From: Linyphia triangularis
Taxonomy: Eukaryota > Arthropoda > Arachnida > Araneae > Linyphiidae
Assembly (NCBI GenBank): GCA_963978545.1
Contig: OZ021727.1
Coordinates: 58,044,487 to 58,108,486 of the forward strand
Direction of reading: 5' to 3'
DNA: 64,000 nt
Part shown: positions 34,601-46,985 of the stretch, piece by piece
How positions within the stretch are numbered: the stretch's first letter is position 1
Layout of the letters: every line of letters begins with the position of its first letter
Made by a program: the position numbers and the translations under genes
Notes under the pieces: generated by a model
Told to the model about the DNA's origin: nothing
What the model saw: the letters and a program-made list of their open reading frames with translations, nothing else
The model's database searches: none

Positions 34601-35879
34601 AAGTGAAAAGTAGTTAATTTTTTATCAATAGATTATACTTTACTTCACAAAAATATTATTAGTTAGCTTACCACTTAAATAATATCATGCAATTGCTCAT
34701 AGATATGCACAGCATCATTTGTGGATAAGAAAATGACTATTTTGAAGAGGGGGGAATGAGACATTGGAAAACAGTTTCCTCCTACCTTTATAATGTCCGG
34801 GAATTATCGATAATTCAAATGTCAAGGTGATTTTGGATTGCCTGTTTACAGTGATTGACTGTTTACAGTATAGCAATGAAAGTTGATCGAGAGAGAAGAA
34901 GTGAAAGGGAGTTACTGATAGAGAGAGAAGAAATGAAAGGATGTTTGAATATTTACATAGATTATTGGCGAGGATTGTAATGATAGAATTTATTTCTGTA
35001 GAATGTGCTCCATAGATGCAACCCTGATACTAAATGAGACTCTGGTGGAAGTTTTCTGCCTTTTCTCATGTACAAAACAGCTTATACTACAATTTCTCCT
35101 GTATAAGACGCAAATGCGAGGTTGGCTCTGGAAGATATCAAGTAGAAGATTGTCACTGTGTGAATTGCAAATAGACCGGATTGCAAGTACCTGCAGATTT
35201 CAAATGAATACGTTTTGACGAGATCTTTCATTTCGCATATCCATTCACGTCTGGAAATCTAGACCAAATAGGCATAATATGAACAGTCAACTTGTATTAG
35301 CTCTTCAATTGTAGTATCATAAAATATAACAGTCTACTGGTCTCCGAGCCTTATTTTATCGTTCAATTTGAAGTCACAAAATGAATTCGATAAATAAAAA
35401 CGTATTAAACATTTCATCGATTTTCTGGTTATGAATATATCGATGAACCAACAATAGGCGAAATAAATTGTTCCGAAAGAAAAAAATATCAATCTAGCTT
35501 CACCATCCCTATAAATAATTTGCGAACACTTGTTTCCGCTCCCGTTCTAATTAAAACAAAGAAACCGTTACTGGGGAGAAGCAAAAAAAGCATATAAAAA
35601 CACCTTGGTTCAATTAGTCTCTTGTCATTGCTTTATCGCGGGGCATATAAATCAAACTTGGCGAGCCGTTGGCGTCCAGTCCCAAATTGGCGAGAACCAC
35701 AATTCGATTGTGCTCTATAGCTTGAGACCTTGATGAATGAAAGGAAAACATGCGTTGAAAACGTAGAAATAAACACAATAGAAAAAAAAAAACTTTCATC
35801 TGGAAACAGATTGGAAGCCAAAACCAACAAAGCCAAACATACCTAAAGTACATGTACAAAAAAAGAATTCAATTATATT
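31690..35879. other. AT-rich intergenic sequence
   Basis: Nothing recognised. 33960-34330 is GC-richer and has open frames without known motifs. Confidence 0.45.
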
Positions 35880-36180
35880 TGTGTCGGGAGTTCTCTAATG
35901 ATCAGTCATTATATGGAAAGTCCGCTTTCATAGGCAACAGCGTTTACTTTGGCGAAGGGCGGCGTCTAATGAATTAATTTGGATGTGTATCTTTGGCGTC
36001 GGTGCGCGCCAATTAGGAGAGCCAGCAATCAGTGGCGTAGGGGAGGGATGTAATCAAGGCACTGCAGTGGCGCTGCTGCCTTTAATTAGCTTATTTTAAT
36101 CAGGATTTGACGCTACACTAATTGGCTGTAGCTCTTCATTAAAAGGCGATCTTCCGTACCGAATCCTGTCAGAAGAGATT
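35880..36180. promoter_or_regulatory. Candidate conserved non-coding block
   Basis: A compact unique block with many homeodomain-type cores (ATGAATTAATTTG, GCCAATTAGGAG, TTTAATTAGCTT, CTAATTGGC) and GC-rich linkers (GGCGTCGGTGCGCGCC, GCAGTGGCGCTGCTGCC). This looks like a developmental enhancer by composition, inference only. Confidence 0.33.
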
Positions 36181-36684
36181 ATTTTCATTCCATATTTTTT
36201 TTTAATATTTCTTTTCTTTTTATGGCAACACTCTGCTATGGAAATCATAATTTTATTCTCTTGTATTGTTATTTTCTGTCCTTTTAATGGTTTTGACTAA
36301 TAACATATTCGATATTTAGGATAGGGGTCTGGGCTAAAACACAAATGAAAATTAATTAGTGGAAATTGGCATTTCGGTATTGGGTTAGAGTAGATTTAAT
36401 TGAGGCGGCCTAGTAATTAATAAAGGTTTTGTAATTATTGTTAAGTTTCGAATCGGAGCAATCTAAGTAATTTGAAAGGAGGAAAAGATTGCTTTTCAAA
36501 ATGAAATCACTTAATTTAGACATGTAGAATTCAAATTTAAATATAAATAATTGATTAAATTCTCTATGCTAACTGATTGAAGATACTTATTATAAAAATT
36601 GGTAATTTGTGTTAACGTATGAAATCATTTAATCATTTGTGAAAAACACACATCAAGATTTTCAAAGACTATGAAATTATTTAA

Positions 36685-37269
36685 TAATGGACAATTCCCC
36701 CCCCCCCCCCCATTTTTTTTTTAATTTTTTTTTTTTTTATTCAAATCTAAATGTTTTGAAAAGGCCATAAACACAAAAATTTCTGCTCAATGCGTTTTTT
36801 TTTTTTTTTTTTTTTTTTTTTTTCCCAATCGAAGTTCCCCTGTTAGACTTTGGCGAGAAAACGATTCATTCGGCGGCTCGAATTGAGTGTGACGTCAAGA
36901 AATCCCAAACATCTTGGCTTGAATGCAGCAGCGGAAACCAGTTTTGCAAGTTTTTCGCAAATCACGCCAACCTGTACGGGATATTGCAATGGTCTACCAA
37001 ATCAACGCCAACCATTTGGCAGAAACCTTACGATAACCATAGAAACGGAAGAAACTCTTGACGTCACAGATTTTGTTGAGTGTTTTGATCGAACTGGTTT
37101 TATTACGGTTTTGGGGCATTTTCTTTTCTTAATATTTAAATAACTGTTTTTTTTTTTTGTTTTTTTTTTTTTAAAGAACTTTTGTTTAAATATTTGGAAT
37201 CAGAAAGAAATTCTTCATAAATATAAACTAATTTCATTCGTTTTTAAAAAATGCGGGAATTGTCCATTA
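36685..37269. mobile_element. TIR element (about 585 bp), Tc1/mariner-like MITE
   Basis: TAATGGACAATTCCC (36685-36699) is repeated perfectly inverted at 37255-37269. If the outer TA is the duplicated target, the TIR is ATGGACAATTCCC, which suits the Tc1/mariner pattern. Inside lies a second inverted pair, GTGACGTCAAGA near 36889 and its complement near 37058. A 97-codon open frame at 36850-37143 fills the interior between these repeats but shows no transposase or other known motif, so I do not call it a gene. T-runs and a C-run of 15 lie next to the left end. Confidence 0.75.
36795..36823. repeat. Poly-T tract of 29
   Basis: Uninterrupted T-run inside the TIR element. Confidence 0.9.
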
Positions 37270-37434
37270 AGACAGAGCACAGAAAATAATAAGATTGGAA
37301 GATTTTCTTTTAAATTCATCGGGTTATATGAAATAAATAATAAAATTTTCAAAAACTACCGAGTTCAACAATGTTAGACAAATTTTAAAAGTATAACTAC
37401 AGATATTCGGATTTAGCTTATAACATGTTCAAAG

Positions 37435-37660
37435 TGCTTGCCCTCAATTTCTATGATGTGGCGCAGACGAATAGCAAAATTCTGTAAAACTCGCAAAGTG
37501 TACCAATTCTTTTCAACATTTGAATAAAATTTGTGATTGTTTTAATCCTTGGACCGGTTGTTTTCAGGTTATACTCGGACGCAAATTTCCTTTGAGCCGC
37601 AATGTGGCAGTTATGGTCACTGATCGTCATGACTCGAATCGAATGGAATGAACATGCTCT
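37435..37660 (-). pseudogene. Mariner/IS630-type transposase, internally deleted
   Basis: The minus-strand frame contains CHIAAQRKFASEYNLKTTGP followed by KTITNFIQMLKRIGTL, the typical N-terminal helix-turn-helix of transposases in this group (the AQRKF....N....P..KTI...I..F..TG pattern). Immediately afterwards, in the next frame, comes VLQNFAIRLRHIIEIEGKHF followed by EHVIS and TAA, the typical C-terminal tail (..GGHFEH..). The whole DDE catalytic core, normally about 250 residues, is missing between them. The result is a deletion derivative. Confidence 0.72.
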
Positions 37661-40600
37661 CAAAACAAATAGTAAAAGAAAATTATTTTAATGACTTAAG
37701 ATACTGTTATTAATTTTTATTAATTTCATTAATTTTAGTATTCAAGATACATTTAGTAATTTTATCATTACAATTTGAATTTTGTTTTATGGTTAATGAA
37801 AAGTAGCGTTGAGAGCAATTCAAAACACTTATTTTTAAGGATGGGAAGGCTGTGTAATAGAAAAAGTGGCTCTCGGTTGATCAACATTCGAAAAATGTGG
37901 GTCTCGACCATTGAGATTTTAAGAACCTTCTACTAGAATGCATTATAATATATCGCATATTGCTAATATTCCTAATGTTCCACAAGATTCTTTTTTGTTA
38001 TTTCAAGTAGGTATTTTATAAATTATTGGTAACATAAAATATTTCCTTCATTGTGTATCTAAATACGTCTTTATAAATGTGCCATATTTCCTAAAATTTC
38101 CAATAAAGTAAAATATCAAAGCATCAGTATTGTTCTTATATAGCTCGATCCTTATTTCACGGATATTTAAACTTTGAAAAACAAACAATGCAGCGTGGTT
38201 TGGTTACATTATATTGTCACTCCAACTGTATTTATTTACTTAAATAACACACGCTTGGAAAGATTGGAAACAAGCCAGTTGCTTTTATAAACTATGTTAT
38301 TATATTCGCAACATTAATCAGAACTGCATTCACGGTTACAGTTTGAATCTAAATACATAGCTCTGAATCGCATAGACGCGATGGAGATTGCCAAGTTATT
38401 TAAAGAAGATTTATTTTTTGGCTTTTGTGCCCTACCACAAGTTGCACTACATTCATAACGATTTAAATCATGTAAGCGATGAACAAGCTCTTAAGTAAAA
38501 TAGATCTGGACGTGTAGTTTTCAAGAAAATTTCATCTTTAATTACTTTACCCAATTATCACTGTAGGGTAGAGATGCACATTTTAACGATTTTTAGCGTG
38601 CAATTTTTTGGCGAAATGTATGTAATGCGCAGCCCTATAGTTTCTATCATTGCGCTCACTTAAATTCTTCCTCAATAATTACAGAGTTAAAAGTAATCCC
38701 AAATTTTCGAAGTCCCTTTTTTGATAAATTGCAACCCAAATATGGACACTTTTCAATGGGACATGGGGTAACTTTAATTAAATATGAATGTTTTTACTTT
38801 TAAATTAAATAAACTTAAAATTTATGAATTTATGGAAAATGTATGAAAATTATGGTACATTTTTAAATGCAGAAATATTGAAGGTATTTAAATCAAACGT
38901 TTGAAAGATCGAATGAATTTTAGACAAGTTGTTATTTAACATCACAAACATTTAAATAATGTTTGTTTAAATTTTTTCGTTTCACTCTGTTCACGAATTT
39001 TCATAGAATATCTAGCAGAAGAAGGTTCTCTTCACATATTTAGCTGAGGAAATTTCATTTTAGTATAACCCTATTCCTGCAATACATAACCACCATCATT
39101 TTCAGTAAATCAAAATTTCAAGGATATTTCGCCCATCAAGGGAATTTAAATTTTTATATTTTATATCATTTTAATTTAACCTATTAAACCTTCTTTGTTC
39201 TTATTTTGTAGAAATTTTACAAGTACAAAATAATTTGTTTTTTATTGAACCATGATTTTTAAAAAAATCTTTTTCTTCAAACTCTAGTGTCAGGGAAATC
39301 AAAAGTTGTTTTAGATCTGTTAATTTATCGTCCTCTTGTAAAAAAAAACATGTCCACAATCATTATGAAAAGTTTCATAAAATAAAACTATTTTTGAAGG
39401 CTAGGACTTACTTTTCTTTGCTTACTTTCACATTTCATATTTTAAGATTAACTTTTTTCTTATTTTCCAATCTTTTAAAGGTATCCTGTTCAACTTGTAT
39501 GACTTATTAATATAAAATCCCAGTCATATTGAGATTTATATAAAGGTTAAGTAGTAAAAAACGGCTATTAAAGTACACAATTTATCAAGCCAATCAACTA
39601 GTAAGAAAAAGTTAATAGTAGGTATAAGATATCAATGTTTAAATTCAATTTTAAGCTCTATTTAGTGAAATAGGTCATATACTTTCTATCTATATTAAAG
39701 CCATAAGTTTACTGGATGTAAATTTTATAAAGCATTTAAAGTCTTAGGAAACGACTAGGAAAACTTTACAAATGTATGAAGTTGTCTTTCTAAACTTTAA
39801 TAGAACGATTTTACTTCAACTGATTAGTAACAAAAAGTAATTGACATTAATGTGGTATCACATATATTGCTGAAGCGAAACAAATTATAATAATGAATTC
39901 CTATCTGCCTAAAAGTGGCGAACACCCTATTTTAGTATTTAGAACAAGTTATCGAATGCGCAATTGAATGGATGTCGTATCGTAAGATCTAAAAGTGAGT
40001 TAGTATCTGTAACTGAGGTAAATGTATAGGTCTGACACCTATAGTCTTTTATTTTTACGTCTCTTGATACGCTATGAAAAGGCACAGATTGAATTCTGGT
40101 TCGTCTGACAGACAGAGATGCAGTGAACTTCAGGCGTACACCCACGCCTTCTCATTCACTACTGTTTAATTTTCACAAGTCATCATCACGGCAACAGCAT
40201 TTTCTTTAGCCTGTTTCAATAGTAGTGCAACGTCGAGATAAACACCGTTATTAGTCCTTCGGTCATTGATCCTTTGTATGTAAAAGAATACTTCAGACAT
40301 TAATATAAAATATTTATGTTATGAAACAACACATTAGCTTATAGGGGCTCCTTCTTTTAACTTCTTAAGTTCAACAAATGATTCCGATTCAAAGCACGCC
40401 AACTAACCTCCCCTTCGAAGTTAAATTTCATTCGCTTTTAGAACGATCGCAACCAAAAAATCACGTTTTTCCAACGTCAAAAAAACCTCTCATAAACCAC
40501 GATTGCCCGTTAGCAGGTTATTGACTTTGACACAGTTATTGGACAGGAGAAATACTATACCCTCGTTACTGGGGTATACCCATCGCCCCTTCGCTCATTT

Positions 40601-41394
40601 CAATTTTAAACAACAAATAAAAAAAGACAGACTGTCATTTTATATCTATATACTTCCAACCTCCTTTAACGCAGTCTATTCCACAACTACCCAATGCTGT
40701 AGCAAAATAATTTTTTTTTAGCTCTGGAGAATTTTTTTCTTCTTTTTTTTTCGGCTGTTGCTCATTAGTTCAACGATTCGGTCATTAGAAAGTATTTTTT
40801 TTTTTTTTTTAAGGAATGCCCGGAAGAGGATTTTTTCGGGAAAGTGCTGGACGTTTGAAGATAGGCTTGTTCATCAGTAAAAAATTTATTTAGCGTTGGA
40901 GATACAAAAAGCGTTTTAAGTTTTAAGTAGTTTGTAACTCTCAGGGAACTCTCATTAACTACTTACTGGGTGTTTACCCATGAAGGAGAAATATGTTTCG
41001 GTGAAGGTGAGGTTTTGTTGTAAAAAAAAATTCTAGGGAAAAGTTTTATTTACTAGTTAGGAAAAAATGCGAATTCATATGCTGGTTTGTTTTATTAGTC
41101 GGTTCTGTAGATTTTCGAAATTCAATTCAAAATTCAATTAGAAGAACAGGTATAAAAGTGAATTTTAATATTTTATTTAAATAACTTTTATCGTATCTAT
41201 TGTTTCGATTAAATGTCTAGTGGTCATTCGTATTTCGCATTCATGTTCAGCTAAGTCTTAATACATTTTAATAGCTCCAAGTGTCTTTATTAAATTCATT
41301 TAGCGAATAATTTTGAATTAGTGAATTAGTTCTACCAATAATTGCCAGACTCTGCAAGATTCGTATCTGTAATTGACAATCCATATTCTTACGA
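37661..41394. other. AT-rich intergenic sequence
   Basis: No gene or shared repeat recognised. 39930-40480 is somewhat GC-richer and unique. Confidence 0.45.
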
Positions 41395-41560
41395 ATTTTC
41401 TTCTCGGAGGAAAGATGACACTGGATTACAAAAACGTAATCTTTTTTACAAAAATAAATCTTTCTATTGTTTGCAAAGAATTGTACAACAAAAACAGCAA
41501 TTCACATTTCAGCTCAAACCAGAGCTTTCAGTCGACAAAAGCAGCGAAAATACTACCTTC
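41395..41560 (+). repeat. Interspersed repeat family U, copy 2
   Basis: Shares blocks GACACTGGATTACAAAA, TTCAGCTCAAACCAGAGCTT and AGCAGCGAAAA with 17838-17985. It is followed at 41581-41616 by a T-run of 36. Confidence 0.6.
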
Positions 41561-41578
41561 TACACATTTTTTTTTTCC

Positions 41579-41580
<2 letters not shown>

Positions 41581-41616
<36 letters not shown>
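41581..41616. repeat. Poly-T tract of 36
   Basis: The longest homopolymer in the window. Open frames across it are artefacts of the repeat. Confidence 0.95.
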
Positions 41617-41619
<3 letters not shown>

Positions 41620-42117
41620 GGGAAAAAAAGAAGAAGAAGAAAAGAAAAAAAAAGACTCAGAGCTGCATCCACAGCAGCTCAATCCTAAAACATGAACAGA
41701 CGGAAAGAAATTTACCCTGGTTAATTCTCGCTCGAGCCTTTTATAGACTGGCAACATTCTTCAAAATTCTAGAAATATACAGATAAACCGTAGACACTAC
41801 TCAAAAGCTTTTATTTCTGATACTGTTTACAGTTTTTACATTAATAAAAAGCTATACTTAAAAGTGATTGCAAAACTAAAATAGAATAGGAATTTACCAA
41901 ACATTTATCTAATGGAGTGATTACTTTAGAGAATTTCTTCAAGCTCAAAAAGACTGTGAAGTATAACCTGTCAACAAAATATTAATGAGGATAGTAAGTG
42001 CTTGTTATCTAACTTCTTCGAAGATTTAAAGCATTTTTTCTACATTTTCATAAAATAGAAGACACACTGACATCCTTTTAAGTGAAGTATAAAATAGTAA
42101 ATACAAAAAATATCGGA

Positions 42118-42141
42118 TTTTTTTTTTTTTTTTTTTTTTTT
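42118..42141. repeat. Poly-T tract of 24
   Basis: Uninterrupted T-run. Confidence 0.9.
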
Positions 42142-43332
42142 AATTTTTACAAAGCTACAATCACAAATTAATCGACTGTTGCGAAAAGCCAAAAAGAGGT
42201 GAATTCAAAAATTTGCAAAGCCAAATTGCTCAAAAGCATTCATAATTTTCTTAAATACTATTCGTTATATTGCTGAAGTAAAGTTGTTCGAGAGTCATGT
42301 TTTTTTCTATCTTCAAAATATTCACTTGTGTTTCAGAATTAAGTCCTATTCGCAAAAATCCATTTCCATGCCATTACAGTATACAAAACATGCACACTTC
42401 CTCAAACCCATTTCCCAAACGAAAATTAAACTCAAGGATTGCTGCTGATGAATGGGTTTAATTCCAAAGGTATCAGTTTTATATCTGTATCCCAGAGGTA
42501 AGGGTACTTTACGTTTCCTAATTTTACAAGTGATCTTTCCATAGTTATGAAATTGCTGTTTTTTAATGCTACAAGCTGGCCATAAAAGAAGCTCCGCGTT
42601 TCAGATTTCTAAACGTTATTCTGAATATCATTTCTAATCTTATGTTTTAGAAATAATCTGGGGCCTCTGTTGTGCTGGCCACCCTGTATTACTACACACA
42701 TCAAAATTGTATATCTGACTTAGAAATCCTTCCATGAGATAGTGTTGTATACCAATTTGAAAGATCTCGAAGCACACATAACATCGTAATCTAAGTTTGA
42801 ACTTCAAAAAGATTGGAGATAGTGTCATATACCTCTGGCGTTCAGATATGAATAGCAGATTTATATTCATTTTACGTTCATACGTTTCATTGAGCTACGA
42901 ATAAAAGGTCCATATTAAAACAAAAGTACTTGTGGGTTCAAAAAATTTTAGAACAATAAAACTTTAAATATATTTGCTATAGGAGGCAAAACGCAATTTC
43001 AATAACTTGCCTATGAAATACTTTTATGTTAATAGCTACGTGGTCCTGCGTTGGAGATTCTTCATTGTGTATAGATAGGTACAGTACCTACCCCCCCCCC
43101 CCCAAAAAAAAAATGGTTTGCAATTTAAATGATAAAAAGAAAATGATAAATTAATGTTAAATAAAAAAGTTGGTTTTTTGGCCATAAATACTTAAATAAT
43201 TAATACATTTCAGTGATTTTTTTTTTCAAAAGATAGTTTGTAAATTTCCAAATATAAATAGCAATCAACTTTTGCATCCATTTCGTTTTTAATAATTAAT
43301 TATTAATTAATAAAACAATTTAAAATTTTTTT

Positions 43333-43519
43333 GGTTGGTTGGTTGGTTGTATTCAGATTATCTGGCGCCGTCAGCAACACGAGGGCTATAATGCGCCGAA
43401 ACTTTCGTCATTAGACAAGCCAACATACATTTACAAACACCCATGCCAAATACGGGACTCGAACCCGCAACCTCACGGTCTAGAAGCCAGCACGCTAACC
43501 ACTACACCGTTTGGTCAGC
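43333..43519 (-). mobile_element. tRNA-derived SINE, full length, minus strand
   Basis: Same family as 929-1105. On the minus strand, box A TGTAGTGGTTAGCGTG and box B GGTTCGAGTCCCG are followed by the body and a tail of about four CCAA units. AAATTTTTTT flanks both sides (43323-43332 and 43520-43529), a probable but low-complexity TSD. The longer (CCAA)n tail here suggests that the family's 3' end is a simple tetranucleotide repeat. Confidence 0.88.
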
Positions 43520-43716
43520 AAATTTTTTTTTGAATAGAAACATATATCTTTTTTTTGCTTTTCATTAGATTTACCATGGTCTAAAACCCCTACACAATTT
43601 TTTTCTTTCCATTTTACCTTTTAGTTCTCGATTTTTTAGCGAAAATGTAAAAAACACTCACTTTAAGGCACCGTATAGTAGATGACTTTTGAAAACCAAG
43701 ATTAATTCAAGGTAAA

Positions 43717-43755
43717 CTAGAGGTGTGGAAAATCGCACAGCGTTCAATTATCGTA
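43717..43755 (-). repeat. Interspersed repeat family A, terminal fragment
   Basis: CTAGAGGTGTGGAAAATCGC followed by ACAGCGTTCAATTA matches the terminus of family A. Only about 40 bp are kept. Confidence 0.55.
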
Positions 43756-44775
43756 AAATGGGGTGAATAGGAACAGCGAGATGAATCGGAACAGAATTTC
43801 TTGAAATTACAAAAAGAAATATTATTTTATACAAACAAAGCAGTTTTATTTTTTTTATATATTTTTTTAATCTGTATAACGTGTTTGGAATCGTGGATTT
43901 ATGTTTTGTGCGGTTTTCAACAGTGTTCTTTAAAAAAAAAAAAAAGAAAAAAAAAAAAATACTTTCTTAAATTACATTTATTTAAAACAACAATTTTTAA
44001 GCAATTTCAATAAGTTATCCTTTAAAAATTTTACTGAATCATGTGATTTTTTTAATCTATAAATAATTTCAACGATCAAGTTGCATTTGTGTTTACAGTG
44101 ACATGTTTCTGTAAAATAATCACGCTTTGCTGAATACTGTTTACTAATGCCTACATTTTATCTTTTTTAATTTTCTAATTATCAGTAGTATACGTTATAC
44201 TTCTGCAATTGCAGTTTTCGATATTTTATTTATTTCGTGTGAAGAATGCACATCTTTAATATTGTAAATAAACTATGTTACTTTTGCGTTTTCTTGCTAT
44301 TTTTGTATTAATCTTAAACATGACACTATAAATCCAAGAAGTTTCTATGCAGTTTTAGACTAATGTTTGTATTTTTTAACGTCGTGAAACGCTGCACTGA
44401 CCGTTCGATTTCTCCCGCTGTGAAGTAGAACCTTAAAAATACCTTTCGTTTTATGGAAATTCTCCCTGAAGATCGGTCAAAAAATGGTCGAAACATTTTC
44501 GCTCATAAGTGACGTGTTTTTCAACATATTGCATTGAAATTTCGTATATAGAGTAAATGATGTATTCTAAATCGAATGAAATGATAAAAAATAGGGGTTC
44601 GTATTGAAATTTTCGAAGATAGCGTTAATTTTACTTAATAAATGGTCCCTTAAAAAAAAAAAAATGCATCAGATATATAGAAATAAAGCAAAACATTTTG
44701 ATGCAAACTGTAAGATTTTACGATAATTAGAACCGAAGATATAGCTATCGTTCTGATTTTTTTTGGGGGGGTACT

Positions 44776-45345
44776 GTACCAGCTTTTGACTCTTCGCGAG
44801 CCAAAACAGTGACCAAGCTCGCCTCAGTCGCTGAAAGTTCATTGTTACTCAAACCCAAGCTCTCCAGCTCGTTAAAGTGTTTCATCGATACTCAAGCTTC
44901 GCTTTTTGAAAACTTCATTAGTATATAAGCAAAGACTCGCTTCGCTCACTAAAATGCTCATCGCTGCGCAAGCATAGGCTTGTTTCACTCGCTAAAAGGT
45001 TGATTGCTACCTAAATCCTAGTATTAGATCCTATCCCACACTTCTCATATCCAGAACAAAACGAACTTTCCACGTTAATACAATAATATAAACTCTCTCA
45101 CCTTTCTAAGAATATTTGGATTGTGTTCGTGAAAAGCAAAATTAGAAATTCAGAACTACTTTTGTTTAAAATTTCCAATAAGTTATAAGTCGCATTGTAA
45201 CGAAACTTAAAGAAATTAAAAAAATTAAAAAACTCATACAAATTTTAACATTCTGTTTGTCAAAAGTATAATTAGAATGCCAAAACTACTTATATTGGAA
45301 ATTTCAGAACTCTACGCCTTGTGAAAGTCCCTTTATATATATACT
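44776..45345 (+). repeat. Composite repeat, copy 1 (short)
   Basis: Contains several ~70-bp units with GCTCGCTTCGCTCACTAAAA and TTCATTGCTAC-like motifs, then a CCACGTTAATACAATA link. Two copies of the AAAACTACTTATATTGGAAA unit follow. It ends at TATATATATACTAGC, where the next copy begins. Confidence 0.7.
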
Positions 45346-46840
45346 AGCTAAATACCCGTGTGCAATATTTTAGCTAGCTGTGAGACCTCGCGTTGCGGAA
45401 ATCTGTCATTCGTGTATAAGACCCAGTTTTTGGCGCTTCGCTCGCAGGAAGGTTCATCGTTACGCAAAATAGAGCTCCCTTCGTTCTCTGAAAAAATCAT
45501 GGACACATAAACACAGGCTTATTTCACTCGTTAAAAGGTTCATTGCTATGCAAGCATAGGCTCGTTTAGCTCTCTGAAAGGTTCATTGCTGCGTAAGCAT
45601 AAGCTCGCTTCACTCACTTAAACCTAATTGCTACGTAAAGACTTAATATTGGAAGCTTCTTCCTTGTCAAAAAAAAAAAAAATTCCCCGTTAATACAATA
45701 GTATAAAACACCCCCTCAATGTTATTTTCAAACGTATTTGTGGAAAGTAAAATTAGAGGCTAGAACTACTTATGTTGAAACTTTTAAAGATCTAGGCCTA
45801 TTTGAAGGCGCTTTTTGTGAAATAATTAATTGAAAAACAAATTAAAATTTTAATATTCTTTTTGTCAGTCCAATTAGAAGGCAAAAACTACATGTGTGGA
45901 AAATTTCAGAAATGTAGCTCAATTACAAATCGTTTTGTAAAATATTTGTTAAATAATTAAAAAAAAAGAAGAAAAAAATTTAAATTGAGTTTTTTAAAAA
46001 TCTAATTAGAAGGCCACAACTATATATGTTGAAAATTTCAAAGCTGTAGTCATTTTTTAAATCGTTTTGTAATATATATATTAATTAATTAAAAAAATTA
46101 ATTAATAACGAACTAAACAAAAATTTAAAATTCTGTTTTTCTAAAGTCCAATTTGAAGCCCGAAACTACTTATGTTGAAAATTTTAGAGCTGTAGCCTTA
46201 TTAGAAATCGTTTCGTAGAATATTAATTAATTCTAAAAATTAATTAAAAAGAAACTAAATAAAAATTAAAAATTTTGTTTTTCAAAAGTCTAATTAGAAG
46301 GCTAAAACTACTTGTGTGGAAAATTTCAGAGCTGTAGCCCAATTAGTAGTCGTTTTGTAAAATGTTTATTAATTAACTAAAAAAATTAATTAAAAAAGAA
46401 CAAAATAAAAATTTAAAATTCTGTTTTTTAAAAGCTTAATTAAAAGGCCAAAACTACTTATATTGAAAATTTCAGAGCTGTAGCCCTATTAGATATCGTT
46501 TTGTAACATATTTATTAATTAATTAAAAAAATTAATTAAAAAAGAACTAATTATAATTTTAACATTCTATTTGTGATGTATACAATCAGAAGGCCAAAAT
46601 TACTTATGTTGAAAATCTCAGAACTGTAGCCCTATTAGTAATCGTTTTATAAAATGTTTATTAATTAATTAAAAAAATTAATTAAAAAAGAACAAAATAA
46701 AATTTTTAAATTCTGTTTTTTAAAAGTCAGATTAAAAGGTCAAAACTACTTATGCTGAAAATTTCAGAGCTCTACTCTAATTTTAAGTAGGTTTCTATAG
46801 ATCCACAGAGCCACAGACAGGCAGACACACAGCTTGTTTT
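45346..46840 (+). repeat. Composite repeat, copy 2, with ~146-bp internal array
   Basis: Opens with TAGCTAAATACCCGTGTGC and CCTCGCGTTGCGGAAATC. Units with CGCTTCGCTCGCAGGAAGG and GGTTCATTGCTATGCAAGC follow. Then come eight units anchored on AACTACTTATGTTGAAAA (starts 45764, 45886, 46018, 46164, 46306, 46452, 46598, 46744), so the last five spacings are 142-146 bp. Each unit carries TTAATTAATTAAAAAAATTA. The end is ACAGACAGGCAGACACACAG followed by TTTTATTATTATATA. No coding capacity and no known class. Confidence 0.82.
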
Positions 46841-46844
46841 ATTA

Positions 46845-46985
<141 letters not shown>

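Noticed and set aside
31690..35879. Possible exons in GC-richer patches (33960-34330)
   Set aside because: No domain motif or convincing splice pairs; open frames are short and on several frames at once.
36850..37143. 97-codon open frame on the plus strand
   Set aside because: It fills the interior of a 15-bp TIR element, shows no known motif and overlaps internal inverted repeats, so I treat it as part of the element.
41342..41695. 117-codon frame with a long phenylalanine run
   Set aside because: Created by the T-run at 41581-41616 and by repeat family U.
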